Source: Pseudomonas taiwanensis
GTDB lineage: Bacteria; Pseudomonadota; Gammaproteobacteria; Pseudomonadales; Pseudomonadaceae
Assembly (NCBI RefSeq): GCF_013393345.1
Contig: NZ_QJRF01000066.1
Coordinates: 62,001 to 126,000 of the forward strand
Direction: 5' to 3'
Length of the DNA stretch: 64,000 nucleotides
The notes under the pieces were generated by a model that was not told the origin of the DNA, made no database searches, and saw only the letters and a program-made list of their open reading frames with translations. Position numbers and translations under genes: made by a program. Each line of letters starts with the position of its first letter. Within the stretch, counting starts at the first letter, position 1. This document shows positions 33,288-42,204 of this stretch, piece by piece.

Positions 33288-34202
33288 TCAGCGCCGACGG
33301 ATACGATCGACCAGCACCCGCCCGTCCTGCCCCCAGCGCCCGCGCACTTCCACGACGTCCCCGACGCCAGGCGATTTGTCGATCCGGGTGCCGGGGCCGA
33401 TCACCAGCTGTAGCGAATCCAGGGTCCAACCCTCCCCCAGCACCCCCTGAAGCCGAACCCGCGACCCCACTGGGCTGGGTGCCGGTTGGCCGTTGCTATC
33501 GCGGGCACCTTGATCGATCCAGTCGACGATCAACTGGACTTCCTCATCGCTGAGAAAGGGCGGCCCGTCATAGGGCATCTGCGGCTGCGACTGGCCTCGA
33601 ATGCGCCGCACCAGCTCACTGGCGCCCGAAGCACCGGGCACCACGCGCACGCGTTCATGGCGATCGAGGATGGCGGCGTAGGAGTTCAACAGCAGGCCTT
33701 CCGGAGCCGAGCCCATCAGGCCGTAGGCGGAATGACATTTGACGCAACGGCTGGCGAAGATCGGCGCCACATGCTCGTAGGTCACTGGCTGCCCCTCAGA
33801 TGGGCGCAGTAATGGCGCCGGATTGAGGATGGCATCCGCTGGTCGGGTGCCGGGCTGCAATCCACCGGCTATCCAGTCCTCGACCAGGCCGATCTCGGCA
33901 TCACTCAGGAAGGGTGGCCCGGTCATCGGCATGCGCGGCTGACTTTGTCCCTTGAGGCGCCGGACAAGCTCGCTGCCCGCAGGATCACCGCTGACCACCA
34001 CTCGGCGTATGCTACTGCCCTTGAGCAGTTCGTCCAGGCTTGTCAGGCGTAGACCGAGTGGCGCCGCATCGCCGGTATGACACATCACGCAGCGCGCCTG
34101 CAGGATCGGCTGGATATCGTCGAAGCTGACGTCCTGCGCCAGCGCAAAGGCCGACGCCAGCATCAGCGAGCAGAGTGTGACCAGCCTCGGGACCTTGCTC
34201 AT
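33288..34202 (-). CDS. periplasmic cytochrome c-like protein with two haem-binding motifs
   Basis: A 304-residue protein with a signal peptide (cleavage near ALA-QD at residue 22). Two similar modules of about 110 residues follow. Each starts with a haem c motif (CVMCH near 38 and CVKCH near 153) and contains a GSELVRRLKGQSQPRMPMTGPPFLSDAEI-type segment, so the modules are an internal duplication. The last 70 residues form a small beta-rich domain (SRVRLQGVLGEGW...VEVRGRW) like an OB fold. It is probably an electron carrier or sensor of the planctomycete-type cytochrome group. No redox enzyme partner is adjacent. Confidence 0.85.
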   Translation of the reverse strand: MSKVPRLVTLCSLMLASAFALAQDVSFDDIQPILQARCVMCHTGDAAPLGLRLTSLDELLKGSSIRRVVVSGDPAGSELVRRLKGQSQPRMPMTGPPFLSDAEIGLVEDWIAGGLQPGTRPADAILNPAPLLRPSEGQPVTYEHVAPIFASRCVKCHSAYGLMGSAPEGLLLNSYAAILDRHERVRVVPGASGASELVRRIRGQSQPQMPYDGPPFLSDEEVQLIVDWIDQGARDSNGQPAPSPVGSRVRLQGVLGEGWTLDSLQLVIGPGTRIDKSPGVGDVVEVRGRWGQDGRVLVDRIRRR

Positions 34203-34487
34203 TTCGACCGCGCCTCAGCATGGGTTGCCTCGCTAAGCCTAGTGAAAACAACCTGCTTTGCGCTGTCGCGCGGAACCCCGCCCCAATCTGCCGGTCAGTC
34301 TATTCGAGGCCGGCGTGTGCCGACCCCAAGCCCCGGGCTCTATTCAGTCGCCGCTGTGGACCCCGGGGCTTTCTGCTGCGCGAAAGGTCAGAAACGTCCG
34401 TATACAGATTTGCCTGATTGGCTGGTTTCCTCAGAGCTTGCCGTAGGCAATGATGGCGGCCGCGTGTCGCAACTGGAGAAACATCGC

Positions 34488-34811
34488 ATGAAACCTGCCC
34501 CCCGCCTCACCGCCCTGCTGCTTGGCGCCGGCCTGCTGGCCAGCCTCGCCGGCTGCGACCTGGCCGAGGAATCGGCCAACAAACTGGCGGAGAAAGCCGA
34601 GGCGGCCGCCCAGGAAATCGCCCGGGAAGCCATCGGCGAAGCGGTAAACGAATTGAACAAGCAAGTGGACGAAGCCCAGGCTTCGGCCAAGGAACTGCTG
34701 GGTGAACCGAAAAAGGACGAAGCCCGCGACGAGCAACCGCGCGCGCCATCGAACAAGCATGAGGGCCAGGAAGACGACGCCATGCTGCCACCCTCCGGAG
34801 TCGAGACCTGA
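34488..34811 (+). CDS. small lipoprotein with charged helical repeat
   Basis: A 107-residue protein with a lipoprotein signal peptide and lipobox LAGC (Cys near residue 23). The mature part is an Ala/Glu-rich amphipathic helix (ANKLAEKAEAAAQEIAREAIGEAVNELNKQVDEAQA), then a charged disordered tail. Asp follows the lipid-bearing Cys (CDL), the usual signal for retention in the inner membrane in enterobacteria; in Pseudomonas the rule is less strict. Function unknown. GGAGAA precedes the ATG at 34488. Confidence 0.8.
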   Translation: MKPAPRLTALLLGAGLLASLAGCDLAEESANKLAEKAEAAAQEIAREAIGEAVNELNKQVDEAQASAKELLGEPKKDEARDEQPRAPSNKHEGQEDDAMLPPSGVET

Positions 34812-34857
34812 TCCCTGGCGATTTCGGCCGCGACTGCCCTGTCGCGGCCTACCGGCC

Positions 34858-35118
34858 TCAGGCGCGCAGATAGCGCGGCAAGGGCTTTCCATGAAGTACC
34901 TTCAGTGACTCCACCGGCGGAACCTCGCCGTGCTCCAGCGCCAGGTCGCGCTGGAGCGTGCTGACCAGCCAATCCAGTTGCGCCGTCGCCGCCACCACGC
35001 GCTGGAAGAATTTCCCCTCGCGCTCGAGCGTCAGCACGAAGCCCCCATCGGGTCGAGGCTTGGTGCTCAATTCGTATTCCGGAAAGGCGCCGATCAGCTT
35101 GTCAAAATCCAGATCCAT
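34858..35118 (-). CDS. DUF3509 family protein
   Basis: An 86-residue protein matching the Pseudomonas-specific DUF3509 pattern: FPEYELSTKPRPDGGFVLTLEREG followed by a helix (TAQLDWLVSTLQRDLAL). Function unknown. ATG 35118 is chosen because GGGAGA lies four bases upstream; the frame is open 39 bases further. It converges with the small lipoprotein gene. Confidence 0.8.
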   Translation of the reverse strand: MDLDFDKLIGAFPEYELSTKPRPDGGFVLTLEREGKFFQRVVAATAQLDWLVSTLQRDLALEHGEVPPVESLKVLHGKPLPRYLRA

Positions 35119-35297
35119 GTCTTCTCTCCCAGAAAAATGATTGCTCCTGCACCCCACTTTGCAGCGTGCATGCCAGCGCTATGACAACGGAAACGCCAAA
35201 TAAATCAGTCGGTTGCAAAATCTTTGAACAGTTTTTTCCATGCATTGCGCACGATCCGGGGGATGAGAAGCGTGCAACTTGCAAGACCTTTGAAATG

Positions 35298-35338
35298 CAA
35301 AACCCCCGGCAGGAGCGAACTCCGGAGCGGGGGTTTTG
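35298..35338. terminator. bidirectional Rho-independent terminator
   Basis: CAAAACCCCC pairs with GGGGGTTTTG around an inner CGGAG-type stem. T-runs are present on both strands. It ends the CvfB-like gene on the minus strand. Confidence 0.85.
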
Positions 35339-35374
35339 TATTCAAGGCCGCGGTGTGCGCGGCCTTCGCGTAAT

Positions 35375-36211
35375 TCAGAGCAACTCGATGCGATCGTCTT
35401 CGATGCGGATCAGACCCTGCTTGTAGAGGCCACCGATAGCCTTCTTGAAATTGCCCTTGCTGGCGCCGAAGCGCTGGCTGATCAGTTCCGGCGGGCTCTT
35501 GTCGGAAAGCTTCAGCACTCCGCCTTCAGCGCGCAATGCCGCGATGATCTGCTCACCCAGGCCGCTGACAGCCTCCACCCCTACCGGTTGCAAGGTCAGG
35601 CTGATCTTGCCATCCGGGCGAATCTCCCTGATGTAGCCCTTTTCACGCATGCCGTTGCGCACGAACTTGAAGACCTCGTTCTTGTGCAGCAGGCCCCAGT
35701 GCTTGCCATCGATGATGGCCTTGAAACCCAGATCGGTCTTCTCCACCACCAGCAGGTCCACTTCCTGGCCCGGCTTGTAGTGGGGCGGCGTGGTGTCCAG
35801 GTAGCGATCCAGGCGCGCGGTGGCGGTGACGCGGCGGGTACGTTTATCGAGGTAGACGTGCACCACGACGTAGTCGCCGACTTGCAGGGGGCGCTTCTCT
35901 TCCGAGTGGGGCAGCAGCAGGTCCTTGGGCAGGCCCCAGTCGAGGAACAGGCCGACGCGATTGATCTCCACCACCTTGAGGCTGGCGAAACCGCCAACCT
36001 GCACCTTGGGCTTGAGGGTGGTCGCCACCGGGCGGTCTTCGCTGTCCAGATAGAGGAAGACATTCAGCCAGTCGCCCACCTCGGTGGGTTGGTCCTTGGG
36101 CACGTAGCGTTTGGGCAGGAGGATTTCGCCGTCCGGGCCGCCATCCAGGTACAGCCCGAAGTCGGTGTGCTTGGCCACCTGAAGTGAATTGAAACGCCCG
36201 ATAAGTGCCAT
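35375..36211 (-). CDS. S1-domain RNA-binding protein, CvfB family
   Basis: A 278-residue protein with three S1-like OB folds: about 3-62 (GRFNSLQVAKHTDFGLYLDGG), 68-130 (KVVEINRVGLFLDWGLPKDLLLP) and 145-210 (GQEVDLLVVEKTDLGFKAIIDGKHWGLLHKNE). A C-terminal winged-helix domain follows (PPELISQRFGASKGNFKKAIGGLYKQGLI). This is the CvfB/YitL build. It binds RNA and affects virulence or translation in other bacteria; its Pseudomonas role is unclear. ATG 36211 is the natural start, since the longer frame adds an Arg-rich extension without a fold. Confidence 0.92.
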   Translation of the reverse strand: MALIGRFNSLQVAKHTDFGLYLDGGPDGEILLPKRYVPKDQPTEVGDWLNVFLYLDSEDRPVATTLKPKVQVGGFASLKVVEINRVGLFLDWGLPKDLLLPHSEEKRPLQVGDYVVVHVYLDKRTRRVTATARLDRYLDTTPPHYKPGQEVDLLVVEKTDLGFKAIIDGKHWGLLHKNEVFKFVRNGMREKGYIREIRPDGKISLTLQPVGVEAVSGLGEQIIAALRAEGGVLKLSDKSPPELISQRFGASKGNFKKAIGGLYKQGLIRIEDDRIELL

Positions 36212-36480
36212 CTTCGCAACCTCTGTAAGTCGAGGCGGCATTCTACCTGCTGGCTGCCCTGTGGACCACGAGTGCCGCAGCCTGGAGCAGCCACCACGAA
36301 GCTCGGGAAAACCGCCTTTCATCGCCCGATGCGTTGTAAAGGACTTCCTGAATTTTCATTCTGCAAAACTGTCTACTGGTCGCTAGCACAACGATGTTTC
36401 AGAATCATGTCCTCGCAAGCGCGATCCATGTATTCCGGCATCAATCGATGGATTCTCACTGTCACATCTCAGGAGTTCCT

Positions 36481-38814
36481 GTGCGCCCATTCAGCCGTTG
36501 GCTGTCGCAGTCCCTTTCGCTCGCAACACTTGGCGTGCTTTTCCTGGCGATTCCCATCGCCAGCCGCTACTGGCTGGGCTGGTCCAATCCCTTCGGCTAC
36601 CTCTCCGACCTCGCATTCGGCAGTTTCCTGATTGTGCTGCTGTACGGCCGCTCGCTGCTGCTGGCACTTCCGCTGATGCTGCTGTGGAGCTTGATGATCC
36701 TCGGCAACGCCGAGCTGATCGGCGCCGTGGGGCGCATGCCTGAAACCAGTGACCTCAAATACCTGCTCGACCCGCAGTTCGTCAGCCACTCGACCCAGGG
36801 TGGCGGCATCACCCACCCGTACCTGGGCCTGGCGCTGGGTGCCAGCCTGCTGGCCTGCCTGTTGTGCTGGCGGCGCCGGCACCGTCCGCTGAACTGGAAG
36901 TGGTTCGCCACGCCAGCCGCCTTGCTGATGGGGCACGTCACCCTGCAATCCGTGCAGCCCAGCGACGCCGACCAGTGGCAACAATTCAACCTGCCGCACA
37001 AGCTGATGGCCAGCGCCGTGAATGTCGGCCAGTTGGCCGTCGAGGATTGGCTCGATGGCGACAAACCCGAGGTTCCACCGGACATCGCCGGACTGGCGCG
37101 CCTGGACCTCGACGGCACGCCGCTGCTCGCCGGCCCCGGCCGTGCACGCAACGTCCTGGTGATCACCCTGGAAGGCATCCCCGGTGCCTACATCGCTGCC
37201 AACCGCGCCGCGATCAACAGCAGCTACCAGGATTCGCTGATGCCCAAGCTCAGCGCCTGGGCCGAGCGCGCCATGACCACGCCGGACTACGTGCTGCACA
37301 GTCACCAGACCATCCGCGGCCTGTACGCCATGCTTTGCGGTGACTACAGCAAGCTGGACTCGGGCACGCCCAAGGGCCTGGAATTGCTGAACAACCCCGC
37401 CCGCGCCAAGGCCTGCCTGCCTGCGCAAATGCACCAGCACGGCTTCAGTACCCACTTCCTCCAGGGCGCCGGGCTGCGCTTCATGGCCAAAGACAAGATC
37501 ATGCCGCAGATGGGCTTCGACAAGACCCGTGGACGCGACTGGTTCCGCAACAAGGCCTATCTGGAATTCCCCTGGGGGATGGATGACAAGTCCTTCTTCG
37601 AAGGCGCGCAGACCTATGTGAAGCAACTGCGCCAGCAGAAGAAGCCGTGGATGCTCACCCTCCTCACCGTCGGTACCCACCAGCCCTACTCCGCCCCGGT
37701 CGAATACCTGATGCGCTATCCGGACTCCAAGAAGGCGGCTATCGCCTACCTGGACGACGCGGTGGATGCCTTCCTCACCGGCCTGGAGAAACAGGGCGTC
37801 CTGAAGAACACCCTGGTGATCGTCACCTCCGATGAATCCCACGGCATCGAGAACGTTCGCCTCGCCTCGGCGTGGGGCTTCAACCTGGTGCTGGCTCCCG
37901 AGCAGGCCTCACTGCCGCCGATCAAGAGCGGTGTCTACGGCCATGTCGACCTGACCGCCTCGATACTCGACTACTTCGGCTACCGGGTGCCGCAGAACCT
38001 GTCCGGCCGCTCACTGTTCCGCGACTACGAAACGGGCCGAGAGATCATGTCCTACACCAACGGCAAGCTGCGCTACCACGACGGCAAGCAGACCTTCACC
38101 GAGTGCGACTTCCGCCAGGTCTGCCGGCGCTACCAGAGCGAGGGTTTCATCGCCGACGAGGCCCGCTACCAGGGTAGCTTCAGCGGCAAGAAGGCCCGCC
38201 TGGTGTCCCAGCGCGCAGCGTTGATCGACCAGTCGCTGCAAGGCGGCAACCTCGGCCAGGAATACCAGTTCGCCACCCGCGAGCGCATTCGCCTGAAAGA
38301 GAAGGCCAAGGATGACTGGGCCGACAATCTGATCGGCGCCCAATACATGGAACTGCCGAAGGACAGCCGGACCAGCGTGCAAATGACCATCAAGGTCGTG
38401 CGCATGGACAAGCAAGGCGCTCAGTTGCGCTTGAAAGCCAAGGAGTTCGAGCGTGATGTGACACTGCCGATTCCGGAGATGCCGCTGCTGAAACAGGGCA
38501 AGCCGCTCAAGGTCAAATTCGCCTTCGACAACCCCGAAGCGCGCAAGGCCTTCTCCTTCCACCTCCTGGCCGAAGGCCGAGGGGTGATCGAGATCAGCGA
38601 CTTCCGGGTCAGTACCGAACCGCTGCCGCCGCCCACCCAGGCCGTCGACAATAATGGCCAGGTTGCTCAGAAGCGCCCGCTGCACCCCATTACCACCCTC
38701 TTCGGCCTGCTGGCGCGCCAACAAGATGCCATGGAGAGTGAACTGGAGAATCCGGGCGAAGAGCGCGCCGTGCTGCCGGAAAGCACCGAACTGCGGTTGC
38801 AGCAGTATCACTGA
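36481..38814 (+). CDS. LTA synthase-family membrane phosphatase/transferase
   Basis: A 777-residue protein. Five membrane helices occupy the first 160 residues, then comes a periplasmic sulfatase-fold domain (about 225-550). Its nucleophile Thr region is VLHSHQTIRGLYAMLCG, and metal-site segments are LLTVGTHQPY and VIVTSDESHG. A C-terminal region of about 220 residues is extra. Relatives are LtaS and the phosphoglycerol transferase MdoB, which move phosphoglycerol from lipid to a glycan; Pseudomonas has no LTA, so periplasmic glucan or LPS is more likely. The start is GTG 36481 with AGGAG five bases upstream, although the frame is open earlier. Confidence 0.88.
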   Translation: MRPFSRWLSQSLSLATLGVLFLAIPIASRYWLGWSNPFGYLSDLAFGSFLIVLLYGRSLLLALPLMLLWSLMILGNAELIGAVGRMPETSDLKYLLDPQFVSHSTQGGGITHPYLGLALGASLLACLLCWRRRHRPLNWKWFATPAALLMGHVTLQSVQPSDADQWQQFNLPHKLMASAVNVGQLAVEDWLDGDKPEVPPDIAGLARLDLDGTPLLAGPGRARNVLVITLEGIPGAYIAANRAAINSSYQDSLMPKLSAWAERAMTTPDYVLHSHQTIRGLYAMLCGDYSKLDSGTPKGLELLNNPARAKACLPAQMHQHGFSTHFLQGAGLRFMAKDKIMPQMGFDKTRGRDWFRNKAYLEFPWGMDDKSFFEGAQTYVKQLRQQKKPWMLTLLTVGTHQPYSAPVEYLMRYPDSKKAAIAYLDDAVDAFLTGLEKQGVLKNTLVIVTSDESHGIENVRLASAWGFNLVLAPEQASLPPIKSGVYGHVDLTASILDYFGYRVPQNLSGRSLFRDYETGREIMSYTNGKLRYHDGKQTFTECDFRQVCRRYQSEGFIADEARYQGSFSGKKARLVSQRAALIDQSLQGGNLGQEYQFATRERIRLKEKAKDDWADNLIGAQYMELPKDSRTSVQMTIKVVRMDKQGAQLRLKAKEFERDVTLPIPEMPLLKQGKPLKVKFAFDNPEARKAFSFHLLAEGRGVIEISDFRVSTEPLPPPTQAVDNNGQVAQKRPLHPITTLFGLLARQQDAMESELENPGEERAVLPESTELRLQQYH

Positions 38815-38836
38815 GCGGCGGGATTGAGCTCACACA

Positions 38837-38866
38837 AGAAGGGCGGCTTGGCCGCCTTTCTTTCGT
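38837..38866. terminator. Rho-independent terminator between convergent genes
   Basis: GGCGGC-TTG-GCCGCC is followed by TTTCTTTC on the plus strand, with AAGAA before it for the opposite direction. Confidence 0.75.
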
Positions 38867-38881
38867 CTTGCTCCTTTGGGT

Positions 38882-39550
38882 TCAGGTCGAGACCTGTGGC
38901 GCCCTCTCGGACTCGGCGCGCGCCGTTTCCATCAGGATGCGCGCGCAGCAAAGCTCTTCCATCTCCAGCAGCCAGGCCTCTACCTGCTGTGCCGTCAGCT
39001 GCGCGGTGAGTCCATAACGGCGCCCGCCCCATACGGCTACGAACAGTGCATCAATGCTTTCCGGACGCGGCTGGCGCGGCATATCGGAACAGGCGGCCAC
39101 TGCTTCGCGCCACTTGCCCGCCACCTCCTGGTACACCCGCTGGTGGTGCCAGGGTTCGGCGATGAGGCGCTCCAGCTCCATCAACTCGTTATCGAAGAAG
39201 GGCCTCGCCTGCTCCTGCGAATGGCCGCAGGAGAGCCGCACCAGACGGCGTACACGGGTCTGCCAATCGACGCCCGTCGCCAGCACCACTTCGCGCTCCA
39301 GACGTTGCAGGAGCAGGTCGAGCTGATGGCGGATATAGCCGGACAGCAGGGCTTCCTTGCTGGGGAAGTAATCGTAGAGCGTGCCCACGGCAACGCCGGT
39401 TTCCAGGGCGACGGCGCGGGTAGTCACGCCGTTCCAGCCGCGCTGGCGAAGAATCCGAACGAAGGCTTCGTAGATGGCCTCCACGGTGAATCGGGCGCGG
39501 GCCTGTGAGGGCCGCTTGAGGGGCTTGTTGCGGGGCTTTGCGGACTCCAT
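38882..39550 (-). CDS. TetR-family regulator
   Basis: A 222-residue repressor-type regulator. The HTH lies in residues 25-70 (FTVEAIYEAFVRILRQRGWNGVTTRAVALETGVAVGTLYDYFPSKEALL), and the ligand-binding helices follow. It is divergent from the DUF2855 gene by 81 bases, so that gene is the likely target. Confidence 0.93.
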   Translation of the reverse strand: MESAKPRNKPLKRPSQARARFTVEAIYEAFVRILRQRGWNGVTTRAVALETGVAVGTLYDYFPSKEALLSGYIRHQLDLLLQRLEREVVLATGVDWQTRVRRLVRLSCGHSQEQARPFFDNELMELERLIAEPWHHQRVYQEVAGKWREAVAACSDMPRQPRPESIDALFVAVWGGRRYGLTAQLTAQQVEAWLLEMEELCCARILMETARAESERAPQVST

Positions 39551-39631
39551 GGATCTCTCTTGCGGTTTCCGAACCCGAGCTGAAAGGGCTCTTGCTAGCC
39601 TGTTCCAACCCCACCAGAACTGGAGCCGGAA

Positions 39632-40735
39632 ATGTCGAATCGCAGCACAGTATCACGCCTGTTCACCCGCAAGAGCGCCCTTGATCAGACCCGCCTGGTG
39701 CGACAGGAAGAAAGCCTGGGAGCGGCCGAAGGGGAGATCGTCCTGCGCCTGGACCTCTTCTCCCTCACCACCAACAACATCACCTACGCCGCCTTCGGCG
39801 ACTCCATGCAGTACTGGCATTTCTTCCCCACGCACGAAGAAGGCTGGGGTCATATGCCGGTGTGGGGCTTTGCCGACGTGCTCGATTCGAGAGTAGCGGG
39901 CATCGAGATCGGCGAGCGTTTCTACGGTTACTTCCCCATCGCCAGCCATGTCCGTATGCAACCGGAGCGGGTCACGCCGCGGGGCTTCTATGATGGCGCG
40001 GAACACCGCCGGACCCTCACCTCGGCCTACAACCAGTACACGCGCTGCAGTTGGGACAGCTACTACAGCCCCGACACCGAGGCGCTGCAGATCCTGCTCA
40101 AACCGCTGTTCCTGACCTCGTCCATGCTGGCGGACTTCCTCGACGACAACGACCTGTTCGGCGCCCACCAGGTGGTGTTCTCCAGCGCCTCCAGCAAGAC
40201 TGCCTATGGCACCGCCGCCTGCCTCGGACGCCAGGCAGGGCGTCATCTGGTCGCCATGACATCTTCCCGCAACAGCGACTTCGTCGACGGCCTCGGCTGC
40301 TACCAGCAGAGCTGCACCTATGACCAGCTGGAAAGCCTGGCGACTGACCTGCCCACCCTCTACGTCGACTTTTCCGGCGACCTCGCACTGCGTACCCGCA
40401 TACACCGGCACTTTGGTCCGAACCTGGTGTACAGCTGCTTCGCCGGCTCCGCGCAAACGCCGGAAGCCAACGCGCTGAGCTGCCCCGTCGGCCCGCAGCC
40501 GGAGTTCTTCTTCGCGCCGATCCAGATCCGCAAGCGCAATGCCGAATGGGGGCCGGAACAGGTCAGCAGGCATATCGGCGAGGGGTTGCTGGACTTCTAC
40601 CAGCAAGTCAGCCGCCCACCCCGCCCCTGGCTAACGGTGAAGGAAGGCCTGGGGTTCGAAGCGGCACAGGAGCTGGTCGTCAACCTGTTCCATGGCCGGG
40701 TAGCCGCAGACGAGGGCCATGTGATCCGCCTCTGA
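39632..40735 (+). CDS. DUF2855 family protein
   Basis: A 367-residue protein of DUF2855, which looks like a diverged quinone-reductase/MDR relative. The N-terminal half has SLTTNNITYAAFGDSMQYWHFFP, and QVVFSSASSKTAYGTAACL stands where the MDR nucleotide-binding motif would be. The Gly-rich loop is not classical, so cofactor use is uncertain. GGAGCCGGAA lies just before the ATG. It is probably controlled by the divergent TetR gene. Its stop is six bases from that of the converging phospholipase-like gene. Confidence 0.85.
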   Translation: MSNRSTVSRLFTRKSALDQTRLVRQEESLGAAEGEIVLRLDLFSLTTNNITYAAFGDSMQYWHFFPTHEEGWGHMPVWGFADVLDSRVAGIEIGERFYGYFPIASHVRMQPERVTPRGFYDGAEHRRTLTSAYNQYTRCSWDSYYSPDTEALQILLKPLFLTSSMLADFLDDNDLFGAHQVVFSSASSKTAYGTAACLGRQAGRHLVAMTSSRNSDFVDGLGCYQQSCTYDQLESLATDLPTLYVDFSGDLALRTRIHRHFGPNLVYSCFAGSAQTPEANALSCPVGPQPEFFFAPIQIRKRNAEWGPEQVSRHIGEGLLDFYQQVSRPPRPWLTVKEGLGFEAAQELVVNLFHGRVAADEGHVIRL

Positions 40736-40743
40736 GGCGGATC
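40723..40743. terminator. palindrome covering two convergent stop codons
   Basis: The 10-base arms GATCCGCCTC and GAGGCGGATC surround one T. It covers the end of the DUF2855 gene and touches the stop of the phospholipase-like gene. It can fold as a terminator-like hairpin for both. Confidence 0.5.
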
Positions 40744-42034
40744 AGGGCAAGGTCGAGCGGGTGGCGTTGCGGCTGTGCGCGCCGAAGTGGCGGATCAGTC
40801 GCACCAGTATCTGATTGAGCTGGACATCCTCTGGCAACGGCGCGAGCTGGTTGCCCTGGCTGAAGCCGACCTGGGGCTGACCACCCGCCAGCCAGTTCGC
40901 GATGCGCTCGTCGAAATCATCGGCGGCATCGTAGGACTCCTGGGACACCACCAACCGCAGGGACTCCCCGTCGAATGTCGGGTAATCAGCGTCGGTACGG
41001 TTGTCGGCATAAGCGCGCAGCAATGGGTTGTCGTTGCTGCCTTCGCGCAGCAGCTTGCGCAGCCAGTCGGCCTGGTACCGCTCCACCTCGGTATGCCGGT
41101 TGGCCACCTGCTCGATGGCTGCGAGCTTGTCGCTGTCCAGTCCCACCGCGGCCTTCAGGGCGACCCAGAACAGCCGGAGCGTGCCGTGCCCCGGCAAGGC
41201 CTTGGCGTGATAGGGCTGGGTGAGGTCCTGGATGTAATGCAGACCCCAGCCGAGAAAGCGATAGCCCCAGTACGGATGGCCGCTCTCGAAGGCGAAGCGT
41301 GCCAGTCCGAGGTACTGGTAGACCCGCACTTCGGGATAGGTGCGCGCCAGGTACGGTGCGGCCCGGTAGATGATCTCGTCTTCGTGGTAGTAGCCGATGT
41401 GGAACGGCGCCTGGGACGAGTATTCGAATCGGGCATCGCCGAAGGGCTGCTTGCCGAAGTTGTAGCGGGCGCCGACTTCGCCGGGGTTGTCGCTGAACAG
41501 ATTGATGTCATGGCCGTAGTCCGGCTCATCCGCAGCGCTGGCGACCACCGCCAGGGCCGGCAAGGTTTCGCCGGGCTGCACCTGATAGAAACGCCATTCG
41601 CGCCACAGGCTGAGCTTGCGGAAGACCAGCACGTCGGACGCGTCCAGCGGCGTCCGTGCGCTCCAATCCATGCCAGGCAGGGCCTGGACGAAGTACGCCA
41701 GCTTGATCTCCGGGTTCACCCGCAATGCCATGAGGAAGGCCTTGCGATGGTCGCCACCGTGGGTCGGGATCCAACGCAGGTCGTCCGGGCGGGCCGGGTA
41801 GTCCGTGAGGGTTTCCCGGAAGAACTCCTCCTGCTCGTCCAGAAACTGTTCGAGGGCCACGCCCTCCTCTTCCAGGAAGGATTCCAGGCTCTCCACCGGA
41901 ACGGGCGGCGCGTCCTTGACCTGCGGCAGGCTGGCCAGCGCCAGGGCGGTGCCCAGGGCATGGTTGGACCAGGCCATGGCGGCGGATGGCAAGCCGACGA
42001 GGCTCAGGCTGAGGGCGAGCGCCAGGTACTTCAT
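40742..42034 (-). CDS. secreted zinc phospholipase C / P1-nuclease-fold protein
   Basis: A 430-residue protein with a signal peptide whose AMA cleavage site would leave Trp22 as the new N-terminus (WSNHALG). In zinc phospholipase C and P1 nuclease the N-terminal Trp itself binds zinc, so this match supports the fold. Further zinc-ligand-like segments are THGGDHRKAF, GYYHEDE, GWGLHYIQDLTQPYHAK and NRHTEVERYQADWL. It probably cleaves phospholipid headgroups or nucleotides in the periplasm or outside. It lies beside pchP, both on the minus strand with a terminator between, which makes a phosphocholine-releasing role attractive. Confidence 0.75.
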   Translation of the reverse strand: MKYLALALSLSLVGLPSAAMAWSNHALGTALALASLPQVKDAPPVPVESLESFLEEEGVALEQFLDEQEEFFRETLTDYPARPDDLRWIPTHGGDHRKAFLMALRVNPEIKLAYFVQALPGMDWSARTPLDASDVLVFRKLSLWREWRFYQVQPGETLPALAVVASAADEPDYGHDINLFSDNPGEVGARYNFGKQPFGDARFEYSSQAPFHIGYYHEDEIIYRAAPYLARTYPEVRVYQYLGLARFAFESGHPYWGYRFLGWGLHYIQDLTQPYHAKALPGHGTLRLFWVALKAAVGLDSDKLAAIEQVANRHTEVERYQADWLRKLLREGSNDNPLLRAYADNRTDADYPTFDGESLRLVVSQESYDAADDFDERIANWLAGGQPQVGFSQGNQLAPLPEDVQLNQILVRLIRHFGAHSRNATRSTLP

Positions 42035-42163
42035 CGATCACTCCGTGATGGATTTCAAGCAAGGCCCGGCAGCGTAGCAGCCATGCCACACGGCTTCACT
42101 GTCCAGCCAGGACAGCCAGACTCACCAATCAAGCCGACAGGAATGACTCTAGTGCATGAATCG

Positions 42164-42190
42164 AAACGGCCGCCCTCGGGCGGCCGTTTT
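42164..42190. terminator. Rho-independent terminator after pchP
   Basis: The 10-base arms ACGGCCGCCC/GGGCGGCCGT are flanked by AAA and TTTT. It lies between the pchP stop and the phospholipase-like gene. Confidence 0.85.
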
Positions 42191-42204
42191 GCGGGTGGCG
42201 TTTC

